DNA from: Burkholderia sp. BCC0506
Lineage (GTDB): Bacteria > Pseudomonadota > Gammaproteobacteria > Burkholderiales > Burkholderiaceae
Direction: 5' to 3'
DNA: 64,000 bases
Assembly (NCBI RefSeq): GCF_902833145.1
Contig: NZ_CADFEN010000002.1
Location: 372,001 to 436,000 of the forward strand
The position numbers and the translations under genes were made by a program. Under the pieces are notes generated by a model. It ran no database searches. It worked only from the letters and a program-made list of their open reading frames with translations, and had not been told where the DNA came from. Positions 34,484 to 44,628 of this stretch are shown piece after piece (the stretch's first letter is position 1; each line of letters starts with the position of its first letter).

Positions 34484-36458
34484 TCCCGGCCCGGCCGGCG
34501 GCGACGCGCACGCGTTGCCGCATGCGCCGCTGCCGGCCGGGTTGCCCGATCCGGCGACGCTCGCGCGGCTCGCGTCCGAGTTCTTCGCGACGCCGCCCGG
34601 GCAGGCCACCGCACCCGGCTTGTCGGCGGGCAGCGGCGCGGTCGGCGGCGTGCCGTCGGCCTTGCCTGCGGCGGCGCCGATTCTCGCGTCGGTGAGCAAC
34701 CCGGTGCCGGGCGGTTCGCCGCTCGCGGGCCCGGGCGGGGCGGGCACCGGCGTGCCGGGCCTCGCGCTGCCGCAAGGCAAGGTACCGGGCGCGAACCTCG
34801 CGCCGTCCGCGCCGACGCACGTGCTGTCGCTCGGCAACCGCGCACCCGCGCTCGCGCCGCATGCGGCCGCGCAGAACGGGCTGCCCGACAACGTCGTATC
34901 GATCGCGCCCGCGCTGGAGCCGCGCGTCGGCGGCGCGGCGCTCGGCGTGCCGCAGGTGAATGCACCGGCACCGGAAGGCGCGGCGAAGGCGTCGCCGTAC
35001 TACTTCACCGACGGTTCGCTGCAGGGCTGGCAAGGGACGCCGCAGGACATCGTCGTGCCGTCGAACGGCCTCGCGTCGCCGGAAGCGTTCGGGTTGCCGG
35101 GCGACGACACGCTGCGCGAACTGCTCGCCGTGCATCGTGACGTGCCGGCTTCGCGTGCATCGGGCGCTGACGTGCCGCGTTACTTCATCGACGACGCGCA
35201 CGCAGCCGAGCCGCAAGGCCAGTTGCATGGCGGCGCCCACCCGCCGTTCGACGTGAACGCGATTCGCCGCGATTTCCCGATCCTGCAGGAGCGCGTGAAC
35301 GGCAAGCAGCTCGTCTGGTTCGACAACGCGGCGACGACGCACAAGCCGCAGGCCGTGATCGATCGCCTCGCGTACTTCTACGCACACGAGAACTCGAACA
35401 TCCACCGCGCGGCGCACGCGCTGGCCGGCCGCGCGACGGATGCGTACGAGCATGCACGGGAAACGGTGCAGCGCTTCATCGGCGCATCGTCGCCGGACGA
35501 GATCGTGTTCGTGCGCGGCACGACCGAGGCGATCAACCTGATCGCGAAGACGTGGGGCGTGCAGAACGTCGGCGAAGGCGACGAGATCGTCGTGTCGCAT
35601 CTCGAGCATCACGCGAACATCGTGCCGTGGCAGCAGCTTGCCGCGCTCAAGGGCGCGACGCTGCGCGTGATTCCGGTCGACGATTCGGGCCAGGTATTGC
35701 TCGACGAATACCGGAAGCTGCTCAACGATCGCACGAAAATCGTGTCCGTCACGCAGGTGTCGAACGCGCTCGGCACGGTCGTGCCGGTGAAGGAAATCGT
35801 CGAGCTCGCGCATCGCGCGGGTGCGAAGGCGCTGGTCGACGGTGCGCAGTCGATCTCGCACATGCGTGTCGACGTGCAGGCGCTCGATGCGGATTTCTTC
35901 GTGTTCTCCGGGCACAAGATCTACGGGCCGACCGGGATCGGCGTCGTGTACGGCAAGCGCGCGATCCTCGACGACATGCCGCCGTGGCAGGGCGGCGGCA
36001 ACATGATCGCGGACGTGACGTTCGAGCGCACGGTGTTCCAGCCGCCGCCGAACCGTTTCGAAGCCGGCACCGGCAACATCGCGGATGCGGTGGGGCTCGG
36101 CGCGGCGCTCGACTACGTGAACCGCATCGGCATCGAGAACATCGCGCGCTACGAGCACGATCTGCTCGCGTATGCGACGAGCGTGCTCGCGCCGGTGCCG
36201 GGCGTGCGGCTCGTCGGCACCGCGCGCGACAAGGCGAGCGTGCTGTCGTTCGTGCTGAAGGGCTATGAAACCGAGGAAGTCGGGCAGGCGTTGAACGAAG
36301 AGGGCATCGCGGTGCGCTCGGGGCACCACTGCGCGCAACCGATCCTGCGACGTTTCGGGCTCGAAGCCACGGTGCGGCCGTCGCTCGCGTTCTACAACAC
36401 GTGCGACGAAGTCGATGCGCTGGTGAGCGTCGTCAGGAGACTGGCGGCGCGACGCTGA
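34458..36458 (+). CDS. Cysteine desulfurase with disordered N-terminal encapsulin-targeting domain
   Basis: A 666-residue protein. Residues 1 to about 260 are Pro/Ala/Gly-rich and probably disordered, with islands such as PATLARLASEFFATPP, NVVSIAPALEP and SPYYFTDGS; this is the targeting domain of family 2A cargo. From about residue 264 (FDVNAIRRDFPIL) it is a group II (SufS/CsdA-type) desulfurase: WFDNAATTHKP, HANIVPW, PLP Lys487 in FSGHKIYGPTG, and catalytic Cys625 in RSGHHCAQPIL. It converts cysteine to alanine and an enzyme persulfide. ATG 34458 lies inside the shell gene (26-nt overlap), so translation is coupled to the shell. A perfect terminator follows. Confidence 0.93.
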   Translation: MTIPTPTVNPGPAGGDAHALPHAPLPAGLPDPATLARLASEFFATPPGQATAPGLSAGSGAVGGVPSALPAAAPILASVSNPVPGGSPLAGPGGAGTGVPGLALPQGKVPGANLAPSAPTHVLSLGNRAPALAPHAAAQNGLPDNVVSIAPALEPRVGGAALGVPQVNAPAPEGAAKASPYYFTDGSLQGWQGTPQDIVVPSNGLASPEAFGLPGDDTLRELLAVHRDVPASRASGADVPRYFIDDAHAAEPQGQLHGGAHPPFDVNAIRRDFPILQERVNGKQLVWFDNAATTHKPQAVIDRLAYFYAHENSNIHRAAHALAGRATDAYEHARETVQRFIGASSPDEIVFVRGTTEAINLIAKTWGVQNVGEGDEIVVSHLEHHANIVPWQQLAALKGATLRVIPVDDSGQVLLDEYRKLLNDRTKIVSVTQVSNALGTVVPVKEIVELAHRAGAKALVDGAQSISHMRVDVQALDADFFVFSGHKIYGPTGIGVVYGKRAILDDMPPWQGGGNMIADVTFERTVFQPPPNRFEAGTGNIADAVGLGAALDYVNRIGIENIARYEHDLLAYATSVLAPVPGVRLVGTARDKASVLSFVLKGYETEEVGQALNEEGIAVRSGHHCAQPILRRFGLEATVRPSLAFYNTCDEVDALVSVVRRLAARR

Positions 36459-36490
36459 CGTCGACGTTGTCGTCGTGTCGATGTTGTCCC

Positions 36491-36526
36491 CTTGCGGCGG
36501 CCTTTGCGGGCCGCCGCAAGCGTTTT
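36491..36526. terminator. Bidirectional terminator after the desulfurase gene
   Basis: A perfect 12-bp stem (CTTGCGGCGGCC / GGCCGCCGCAAG) with loop TTTGCG is followed by CGTTTT. It lies between the stops of the convergent desulfurase and ArgB-like genes. On the minus strand its tail is GGGACAAC, so it acts mainly on the plus strand. Confidence 0.82.
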
Positions 36527-36537
36527 GATGCTACCGA

Positions 36538-37422
36538 TCAGAAACGTACGACCGGCTTCTTCTCGACGCTGAACCCGTCGCGCAGCACGCACGACGAATC
36601 GGCGAAGTAGCGGCGGATTTCCGACAGCAGATCGGTGTTGCCGCGCCGGCAGAACACCACGCCCGAACCTTCGTCCGTCAACAGTTCGTCGATCAGCGAG
36701 TCGGGTTGCCCGATATCGGCGAGGTGGACGTTCTGCACGCCGTGCGCGAGCGCATCGAGCGCGTCCCGCACGCACGGCGCCGCGTCGGCGGCAGGATGTT
36801 CGGCGAGCCATTGCTCGAGTTCCGTGATGCCGTACAACCCGGCCAGCTCGCCGAGTTCGCGCAGCAACGCACCGTCGACCATCATCACCAACGACACGGC
36901 GCACGTGTGTTGCGCGAGCACGCTGCCGAGCCGTTCAGGGCGCAGCAGGCAGTCGCGGCCCGCGTCGTCTGGTGCGATCGGCATCACGACGGGCACCAGT
37001 CCATTGTCGAGAAACGCATTCAATGCGGTGACGTCGAACCGCGCGACCTCGCTCGTGTTCGCGTGGCCGGATTCGGCGCTGGCGACGAGCAGGCCGCCGT
37101 CGTGACCGTCGACGCCGATTGCCCGCGCGCCGTGGCTGCCGATCAGGCGCACCAGTTCATGGTTGACGCCGGCCATGGCGGCGTGTGTCGCGTGGACCGA
37201 TTGCGCGACGGACGCAGTCGGAATGCTTTGGATCACGATCGGATGGATGCCGGTGAGCGCGAGCAGCGCGACATCCTGCGCGAAGGCCGAGCGCGTGTGG
37301 ACGTCGCTGGCGGCACCACCGTCGACGATGACGACGGTCTGTCCGTGCAGCGCCTGCATGAACGGCAGTGAGCGGGCCAAGCCGGCCACGCGTCGAGTGG
37401 GAGTGTCAGGGTCTGGGAACAT
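36538..37422 (-). CDS. Acetylglutamate-kinase-like protein with degenerate active site
   Basis: A 294-residue member of the amino acid kinase family, ArgB-like. The fold signatures are LTGIHPIVI (here IHPIVIQSI), a central DGHDGGLLVA, a VDGALLRELGEL strand and C-terminal HLADIGQPDSLIDELLTDEG. The phosphate-loop lysine is lost: where NAG kinase has a K before YGG, this protein reads VIVDGGAAS. The PK motif near the end is also missing. It therefore looks like a regulatory or binding relative rather than a working kinase. It lies 48 nt downstream of a PTS IIA gene on the same strand and probably shares its transcript. Confidence 0.75.
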   Translation of the reverse strand: MFPDPDTPTRRVAGLARSLPFMQALHGQTVVIVDGGAASDVHTRSAFAQDVALLALTGIHPIVIQSIPTASVAQSVHATHAAMAGVNHELVRLIGSHGARAIGVDGHDGGLLVASAESGHANTSEVARFDVTALNAFLDNGLVPVVMPIAPDDAGRDCLLRPERLGSVLAQHTCAVSLVMMVDGALLRELGELAGLYGITELEQWLAEHPAADAAPCVRDALDALAHGVQNVHLADIGQPDSLIDELLTDEGSGVVFCRRGNTDLLSEIRRYFADSSCVLRDGFSVEKKPVVRF

Positions 37423-37470
37423 GGGCGTTCGAAAGGATGAAGGGGATACCTGTCGTTGCGCGACGCTGGA

Positions 37471-37992
37471 TCAAACGGTGCGTTGCATGAGTCGGCGAAT
37501 CTCGTCGGGTGTTTGTGCGTCGCGTGACGCTTGCCGGATCGCGCGTTCGCTGAACCATCGCGCGGCGTCGGCGAGCAGTTCGAGGTGTACACGGTCGTCC
37601 GCGTGCGGCAGAACCAGCACGACGAATTCGCGCACGGGCTTGCGGTCGGGCGCGTTGAACGTGAACGGGTATCGCGCGCGGACGAACAGCGCGACGGCCG
37701 AGCCGATCCCGTCGACGCGCGCGTGCGGAATCGCGACGCCCTGGCCGAGGCCGGTCGAGCCGAGTCGTTCGCGCTTGATCAGTTCGGCCCGGATCCGTTC
37801 CGCGGATACGCCGCTGTCGCGTGCGACATGGTGAGCGACGAGATCGAACAACTGGATCGCGCTTTCCACTGGCACGTCGAGCAGGATGTTGTCCGGCGGA
37901 CAGGCGTCGGCGAGCCGGGGCGCGAACGGCGTGCCGCCGTGTCGGCGAAGGAGGTCGGGTTGGCCGCCGGCGGCGGCCTGCTGCGTTTGCAT
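37471..37992 (-). CDS. PTS IIA (PtsN/fructose-type) domain protein
   Basis: A 173-residue cytosolic PTS EIIA domain. The phosphorylated His is in GLGQGVAIPHARVDG (about residue 99), and the C-terminal half has FVVLVLPHADDRVHLELL and IRQASRDAQTPDEIRRLM. ATG 37992 is chosen because GGAG lies 9 nt upstream; a longer start at 38034 is also open. The first 40 residues are an unusual low-complexity lead (QTQQAAAGGQPD). No PTS permease is near, so a regulatory role like that of PtsN (nitrogen PTS) is more likely. It precedes the ArgB-like gene in the same direction. Confidence 0.88.
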   Translation of the reverse strand: MQTQQAAAGGQPDLLRRHGGTPFAPRLADACPPDNILLDVPVESAIQLFDLVAHHVARDSGVSAERIRAELIKRERLGSTGLGQGVAIPHARVDGIGSAVALFVRARYPFTFNAPDRKPVREFVVLVLPHADDRVHLELLADAARWFSERAIRQASRDAQTPDEIRRLMQRTV

Positions 37993-38125
37993 GCGGATTG
38001 CTCCGTGTCGGGATGACAGGGAAATCCTAGACAACCGCGTGTAAAGACGGTGTCAGATACGCGGGGGCCGGGCATTAAAATTTCGTATCGAGCGGCGTTG
38101 GAGCCGTACCCGCTACGAAAAAACC

Positions 38126-38347
38126 TCAAGTGCCCGACAGCACGAACGGCAGCGTCGTCAGCACAAACACCGAAATGCCGATGACCGGCGCACCGAACGC
38201 GATTGCCGCGAACGCCACGATGGCGCTCGCCAGCACGAGCGTTCTCGACACCCGGCGGTGTCGGCCGTGCGCCGTCGTCCGGTCCTCGCGGATAGCAGGG
38301 GAGCGCGCGCCGATCACGTGTTTCCAGAACGTCAAGCCCAGCATCAT
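38126..38347 (-). CDS. Small two-helix membrane protein
   Basis: A 73-residue protein with a cytosolic basic start (KHVIGARSPAIREDR) and two hydrophobic segments in the C-terminal half (about 34-52 and 55-71), probably an inner-membrane hairpin. Ribosome site CAGGAG, 9 nt before ATG 38347. No family recognised. It is isolated: 134 nt from the PTS IIA gene's start and no gene for 600 nt upstream. Confidence 0.55.
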   Translation of the reverse strand: MMLGLTFWKHVIGARSPAIREDRTTAHGRHRRVSRTLVLASAIVAFAAIAFGAPVIGISVFVLTTLPFVLSGT

Positions 38348-38948
38348 TCCATGGCTCCTGTATGAAAGATGATCGAGACGGGGGCGACGCGCCGGAAGCG
38401 GAAATCCCCGTGCACGAAATCAGTGATGCAAAATAAGTGGATCGGATCGGCGGACCGATAGCGCGTCGTTACGCGGAACGTGTCGCACGCACGTGTGCGA
38501 ACGCATGCATTGCGATGCGGGACGACGCATCGATGTCGTGTTCAAGCGTGCACGGGAAGGACTACGGCGCGCATCGTCCGCCTGTCGGCGGGACGGTGGC
38601 TCGGGAAGGAGACGCAGGCGTCCTGCCTGTCAGGCGGAGAAGCAACTCGGAGGACGAGGACTTCGGATGCGCATGGCGCGTGTTCGGTAGTGGCTGGCGA
38701 ACCCATTCTAGTGAACGGATGAGCGGGCGCAAGTAAAAAGGTCGTAAAGGTGCACGAATCGCTCGTTACGTATACCGCGCACTGATGTGCGCTGGTGTGG
38801 CATGGCGCGTACCGGAACGTGCGGTTCGCGCTAACGGCTCCGCAAACGGTCGAATCCAAAAAAACGCGTGACGATTTTCGTCGTCACGCGTTTCCCGTTT
38901 CTGCATGACGGCGCGCACGCCGGCGAGCCGGCGCACGCTGCCGTGTCG
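38348..38948. other. 601-nt region without a convincing gene
   Basis: The region between the small membrane protein and groL has frames open on both strands (for example 38542-38859 minus), but none has a credible ribosome site or recognisable family. It holds the groL terminator at its right end. Mixed G+C and many short direct repeats of CGCAT/GTGCG type make it look like non-coding or decayed sequence. Confidence 0.5.
38855..38893 (-). terminator. Rho-independent terminator of groESL
   Basis: A perfect 13-bp stem (AAACGCGTGACGA / TCGTCACGCGTTT) with loop TTTTCG ends, on the minus strand, in a long T-run (TTTTTTGG). It lies 56 nt after the groL stop. Confidence 0.9.
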
Positions 38949-40601
<1,653 letters not shown>

Positions 40602-40892
40602 TTATTGATTGACGACCGCGACGATGTCTTCTTCGCGCAGCACGAGAAACTCGTTGCCGTCCACCTTGACGGCTTGCCCCGCGTACTTGCCGAACAGCAC
40701 GCGCTCGCCGACCTGCAGGTCGGGCACGATGCGCTGGCCGTCCGTGTCCTTGCGGCCGGGGCCCACGGCGATCACTTCGCCCTGGTCGGGTTTTTCGGCG
40801 GCGCTGTCGGGGATCACGATGCCCGACGCGGTGGTGGTTTCCTGATCGAGTCGCTTCACGATCACGCGATCGTGCAAGGGGCGTAGGCTCAT
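40602..40892 (-). CDS. groES: Co-chaperonin GroES
   Basis: A 96-residue GroES. It starts [15 protein letters not shown], carries the mobile loop with [20 protein letters not shown] that binds GroEL, and ends in [16 protein letters not shown]. The start at 40892 has AGGA about 9 nt upstream on the minus strand; the frame is open further upstream but that part overlaps the promoter and is not coding. It is the first gene of the groES-groL operon. Confidence 0.97.
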   Translation of the reverse strand: MSLRPLHDRVIVKRLDQETTTASGIVIPDSAAEKPDQGEVIAVGPGRKDTDGQRIVPDLQVGERVLFGKYAGQAVKVDGNEFLVLREEDIVAVVNQ

Positions 40893-40924
40893 TTTTTCGT
40901 CCTGTACGGTTCTGTCGAAGTTGG

Positions 40925-40951
40925 CTGGCACTCTTTGGCAGAGAGTGCTGA
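40925..40951. promoter_or_regulatory. CIRCE element (HrcA operator) of groESL
   Basis: CTGGCACTC-N9-GAGTGCTGA (40925-40933 and 40943-40951) matches the CIRCE consensus TTAGCACTC-N9-GAGTGCTAA with changes only at the outer ends. It lies 33 nt upstream of the groES start, over the transcription start region, so HrcA repression relieved by heat stress is expected. Confidence 0.92.
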
Positions 40952-40953
40952 CG

Positions 40954-40983
40954 AGTATAAAAATGGGCGGCGGCGCGATCCAA
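40954..40983 (-). promoter_or_regulatory. Sigma-70-type promoter of groESL
   Basis: On the minus strand, TTGGAT (40983-40978) and TATACT (40959-40954) are spaced by 18 nt and precede the CIRCE element directly. The arrangement of promoter then CIRCE is the one expected for HrcA control. Confidence 0.6.
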
Positions 40984-41034
40984 TAACGGATTTGCACAAG
41001 CATTCGCGCCGTCGTGCAAAGCGCGGTGAACCGG

Positions 41035-42318
41035 CTATTGCGACACGGCCGGCTGCGCGGCAGGCGAGCAGACCGGGCGGATCGTCTCGCCGGCCAGCAC
41101 GCGTTTCACGAACGGAATCGAATCGGCGAGCGACGCGTTCACGGTGCCGTTGTGCTCGCGGCCCGCATACAGGTGTGCTTCGACCGTCGTGCCGGCCGCG
41201 CACGCGTCCCGGGCGAGCGCGAGTTCGAGCGGCGCGAGCCCGTCGTCCGCGCCCGCACCGATGAAAACGGGCGTCGCGATCTTCAATGACGGGTATTTCA
41301 GGTAGTCGTCCCACCACGCCTTCAGCCGCGCATCGCCGCCCGGCTTCACGGTGTTCGCGTGCGTGAGGTGCGCGAGCGCCGCATCGTCCTCGAGCGATGC
41401 GAGGCAACCGATGCGCGCCTGTTCGAGAATCGGCAGCGCGGTGTCGGTCAGTACCTCGTCGGCCCGCAGCGACGGATCGATCTGCTGTGCGGACAGCACC
41501 GAGTAGAACTGGTACGCGAGCGTCGGATCGACGCGGTCGGGATCGCGCCGGTACGCCGTCTCGAACTTCGGCAGCGCCGCGAGCGTGGCGTGCGACGCGT
41601 TGTAGATCGTGCCCGTCGCGACGGTCGCGCGGATCGCCAGTTCGGGCGCATAGGCCGGCGCGTAGCCGGCTGCCGCGATCACGGCCGAGCCGCCTTGCGA
41701 CTGGCCGACCAGCACGACCTCGTTCGCGAGGCCTGGCACGCCGCCGAGCACCGCGCGCACGCTGTCGAGCAGCGTGTAGCTGTTCGAACGGTTGTTGAGC
41801 TGCGGATTCGGGCCGGGCGTGCCGAGCCCCTGATAGTCGGTGGCGACCACCGCGAACCCTTGCTGAAGCCAGGCGTTCAGGTAGCGCACGTCGCGATACG
41901 AGCGGCCGAACCACGACGGCGCGCAGATGTCGGCCATCCCGAACGTGCCGTGCGCCCACGCGACGATCGGCCAGCCGCCGGCCGGCGGCGTGCCGCGCGG
42001 CACGAACAGCGCGCCCGACACGGCGATCGGCGTATGGCCGCCGACGCCGTCGGTCGACGCGTACAGGATGCGCAATTGTCGCGCGGCGCTCGCGAGCCCG
42101 ACCGTCGCGGGCAGCGGCTCGGTGCGCAGCAGCACGCCGGGCTTGGCCGGAATGTCGCGGTCCCACGTGTAGAACGCGGATACGCGGCCGTCGCCCTGCA
42201 ACGGGTCAGGAGCGGGGGCGCGGCCGGGCGAAGCGGCGAGCGAAACGATGGAAGGCACGGCGAGTGCCGATACAAGCAGCGTGCGCGCGGCGACGCCGCG
42301 CAGGGAAAGAAGCGTCAT
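41035..42318 (-). CDS. Exported lipase-like alpha/beta hydrolase
   Basis: A 427-residue secreted alpha/beta hydrolase related to secretory (LIP-type) lipases. Signal peptide at about 1-30 (ending SLAA). The core has [25 protein letters not shown], the nucleophile elbow VGQSQGGSA (Ser) and, near the end, [12 protein letters not shown] (acid region) and [10 protein letters not shown] (His). ATG 42318 follows a sigma-54-type promoter at 42380-42395 on the minus strand. It is transcribed away from the aldolase-like gene from a shared control region. Its part in organosulfur use is unclear; it could release a substrate from an ester. Confidence 0.82.
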   Translation of the reverse strand: MTLLSLRGVAARTLLVSALAVPSIVSLAASPGRAPAPDPLQGDGRVSAFYTWDRDIPAKPGVLLRTEPLPATVGLASAARQLRILYASTDGVGGHTPIAVSGALFVPRGTPPAGGWPIVAWAHGTFGMADICAPSWFGRSYRDVRYLNAWLQQGFAVVATDYQGLGTPGPNPQLNNRSNSYTLLDSVRAVLGGVPGLANEVVLVGQSQGGSAVIAAAGYAPAYAPELAIRATVATGTIYNASHATLAALPKFETAYRRDPDRVDPTLAYQFYSVLSAQQIDPSLRADEVLTDTALPILEQARIGCLASLEDDAALAHLTHANTVKPGGDARLKAWWDDYLKYPSLKIATPVFIGAGADDGLAPLELALARDACAAGTTVEAHLYAGREHNGTVNASLADSIPFVKRVLAGETIRPVCSPAAQPAVSQ

Positions 42319-42379
42319 GGTCGGATGAAGGTCGATGAGAGCGGATGCGTCGGGCCATGCCGGCGCGAGCCGAGTGCGA

Positions 42380-42395
42380 TGCAAGTTTCGAACCA
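42380..42395 (-). promoter_or_regulatory. Sigma-54 promoter of the lipase gene
   Basis: The minus-strand sequence TGGTTCGAAACTTGCA has the invariant GG and GC spaced by 10 nt. It lies 63 nt upstream of the lipase start, and the palindrome at 42505-42520 is 110 nt further upstream. Confidence 0.7.
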
Positions 42396-42504
42396 GAAAG
42401 GTCGTTGCGTACGCAACGCGCGGCGCGGCGGACGATCGGTCGATGCCGCGCGTGTCGCACGCATGCACCGACTGCGTGTCGTGCAGCAATCCCGGCCGGC
42501 ACGG

Positions 42505-42520
42505 TGTTGCTTCCGCAACA
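42505..42520. promoter_or_regulatory. Activator site TGTTGC-N4-GCAACA (site 1)
   Basis: A perfect palindrome with TTCC as spacer, between the divergent sigma-54 promoters of the lipase and aldolase-like genes (about 110 nt and 90 nt away). Its position suits an upstream activator sequence for a sigma-54 activator. Confidence 0.7.
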
Positions 42521-42608
42521 AAACGCGCATGCGCGGGCTGCACGGCGCAACGCTGGCATCGCGTGCCTGCGCCACGCCGGCCGGCCCTCGATACGCAAAT
42601 CGCAGCGC

Positions 42609-42624
42609 TGGCACGATTGCTGCT
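42609..42624 (+). promoter_or_regulatory. Sigma-54 promoter of the aldolase-like gene
   Basis: TGGCACGATTGCTGCT fits the TGGCACG-N4-TTGCW consensus with GG and GC 10 nt apart. The start codon of the downstream gene is at 42703. Confidence 0.75.
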
Positions 42625-42702
42625 GATCCGTTGACCGTGCGTCGCGGCGTGGCGACGCGAGCCCTTCCGTTCAACCGTTCAACCGATCAAGGAAACGCCC
42701 TC

Positions 42703-43383
42703 ATGTCCGTCACCCAAGCCATCGACAGCGGCGAACTCGTGGCCTTCGTCGAGCGCGCTACGCGCGAATTCGCGCAAGCCGCGCGCGTGCTGAAGGAAAC
42801 GCGCACGCTCAGCGCCACCAACACGTTCCAGGCATTCCAGCGCGTGCCGGGCACGGAGCTCGTCGTCGCGCTGTCGGCGCCCAGCCCGTGGGCCGCGTCG
42901 CAGGAGATCCAGCCGGTCGTCGTGACGCTCGACGGCGACGTGCTGCACGGCGACGCACGCGCCGGCGGCAACGGCCCGCGCTACGCAGGCGTATTCCGCG
43001 AGGCGCCGGAAGTCGACGTGGTGATTCATGTCCACGGCGCGTATCTCGGCGCATGGGCGAGCGCGCATCGTCCGCTGCCGATCCGTTACGCGCCAGCCGC
43101 GCGCTATACGCGGGCACGCGAAATCCCCGTCTACGTCGATCGCCGCCCCGGCGAGCCGCGCTTCATCGTCGACACGATCCGGCGCGATCCCGACGTACCG
43201 GCGATCATCGAGGCGAACGGCGGCGCGACGTTCTGGGGCAAGTCGATCCTCGACGTGTCGAAGTACATCCTGATCCTCGAGGAAGCCGCGTACTTCCAGG
43301 CGCTCGCGGAACCGCTCGGCGGCTCGCTCGAATTCGGGCCGGGCGCGCTCGAACAGCAATGGAAGATGACCGGTCTCGCATGA
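42703..43383 (+). CDS. Class II aldolase/adducin-like protein
   Basis: A 226-residue protein of the class II aldolase/adducin N-terminal family. Features are SATNTFQAFQRVPGTELVVA, DVVIHVHGAYLGAWA (HxH zinc ligands in the family) and a C-terminal LILEEAAYFQALA helix. Such proteins cleave or isomerise sugar-phosphate-like substrates with Zn2+; here the substrate is unknown. ATG 42703 follows CAAGGAAA. It lies downstream of a good sigma-54 promoter and upstream of the sigma-54 activator gene, so it belongs to the same regulon. Confidence 0.8.
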   Translation: MSVTQAIDSGELVAFVERATREFAQAARVLKETRTLSATNTFQAFQRVPGTELVVALSAPSPWAASQEIQPVVVTLDGDVLHGDARAGGNGPRYAGVFREAPEVDVVIHVHGAYLGAWASAHRPLPIRYAPAARYTRAREIPVYVDRRPGEPRFIVDTIRRDPDVPAIIEANGGATFWGKSILDVSKYILILEEAAYFQALAEPLGGSLEFGPGALEQQWKMTGLA

Positions 43384-43390
43384 TGCGGCG

Positions 43391-43416
43391 CGGCGGCCGG
43401 CGCAATCCGGCCGCCG
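43391..43416 (+). terminator. Hairpin between aldolase-like gene and sigma-54 activator gene
   Basis: CGGCGGCCGG and CCGGCCGCCG form a perfect 10-bp stem with loop CGCAAT, 7 nt after the aldolase-like stop. The tail is not T-rich. It would lower read-through into the regulator gene rather than abolish it. Confidence 0.5.
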
Positions 43417-43503
43417 TCATACCGATAGCTCGATGAATTGGTTCGTGGCCGGCGTGCGCGTTGCTATCGTCGAACCTTCCCCGTTCAACACGCCGGTCGT
43501 GCC

Positions 43504-44628
43504 ATGGCCATCTTCAGCTTGCCGGACCCGACTTCGCATGCGATCACGATTCGCGCGAAGGCACTGACGTTCGACGATCCCAAATCGCGGGTGCTGCTCG
43601 AACGCATCCAGCTCGTCGCACCGAGCGATGCGACGGTGCTCGTCACCGGCGAGAGCGGCACGGGCAAGGAGCTGATCGCGCGCCTCGTGCATTCGCTGAG
43701 CGAGCGTCACGACGGGCCGTTCGTCGCGGTCAACTGCGGGGCTTTTTCGGAAACGCTGATCGAAAGCGAGCTGTTCGGCCACGAGCGCGGCGCGTTCACC
43801 GGCGCGATCAACAGCCAGCCCGGCTGGTTCGAATCCGCGAATCGCGGCACGCTGTTTCTCGATGAAGTGGGCGACCTGCCGCTGTCCGCGCAGGTCAAGC
43901 TGCTGCGTGTGCTGCAGGAGCGCGAGGTGACGCCGGTCGGCTCGCGCAAGACCGTGAAGATCGACGTGCGGCTCGTCGCGGCGACCAACGTGAATCTCGA
44001 AGCCGCGGTGCGCGCGGGCAATTTCCGCGAGGATCTGTACTACCGGCTCAACGTCGTGAAGCTGAGCCTGTTGCCGCTGCGCGAGCGGCCCGGCGATATC
44101 GCGCCGCTGATCGAACACTTCATCGACACCTACGCGAAGCGGCTGCGCGTGGCCGCGCCGACGCTGACCGACGCTGCGCGCGCGCGGCTGCATGCGCATG
44201 CATGGCCCGGCAACATCCGCGAACTGGAGAACGTGATTCACCACGCGGTGCTGATCTGCGCAGGCGGGGCGATCGACGTCGGCGACCTGCAATTCTCCGC
44301 GCTGTCACTCGCACCCGACCCGGCCGACGCACCAGGCACGGCCGCCGCGCCGCCGCGCCGCGCGCGCGACGTGGCCGAAGCGACCGACGCACTGCGCCAC
44401 GCGGTGATCGAACTGCTGGATCTCGGCACGCCGGCGCTGTGGCAGCACATCGAGGACACCGTGTACCGCAGCGTGTTCGACTACAGCGAGCACAACCAGT
44501 TGCGGATGTCGCGCCTGCTCGACCAGTCGCGCAACATCGTGCGTGCCCGGCTCGCGCAGCTCGGCATCCTGAAGCCGCGCGACGCAGGCGACGGCGACGC
44601 CGACGCGCGGCTGCGCCGTCAGGCGTGA
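43504..44628 (+). CDS. Sigma-54-dependent transcriptional activator, SfnR-like
   Basis: A 374-residue AAA+ activator that remodels sigma-54 RNA polymerase. Walker A is GESGTGKE (about residue 50), the sigma-54 contact loop is ERGAFTGA (about 100), Walker B is GTLFLDEVGD, and the C-terminal Fis-type helix-turn-helix is SEHNQLRMSRLLDQSRNIVR. It has no N-terminal sensor domain, as in SfnR, the regulator of dimethylsulfone use in Pseudomonas, so it may be always active when made and controlled by its own expression. It is embedded in the cluster next to the predicted target promoters. Its weak upstream GG-N10-GC match (43451-43464) could be autoregulatory. Confidence 0.9.
   Translation: MAIFSLPDPTSHAITIRAKALTFDDPKSRVLLERIQLVAPSDATVLVTGESGTGKELIARLVHSLSERHDGPFVAVNCGAFSETLIESELFGHERGAFTGAINSQPGWFESANRGTLFLDEVGDLPLSAQVKLLRVLQEREVTPVGSRKTVKIDVRLVAATNVNLEAAVRAGNFREDLYYRLNVVKLSLLPLRERPGDIAPLIEHFIDTYAKRLRVAAPTLTDAARARLHAHAWPGNIRELENVIHHAVLICAGGAIDVGDLQFSALSLAPDPADAPGTAAAPPRRARDVAEATDALRHAVIELLDLGTPALWQHIEDTVYRSVFDYSEHNQLRMSRLLDQSRNIVRARLAQLGILKPRDAGDGDADARLRRQA

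Noticed and set aside
38542-38859. 105-codon minus-strand frame in the gap before groL
   Set aside because: No ribosome site, no family pattern, and unusual Thr/Ala/Cys composition; not supported as a gene.
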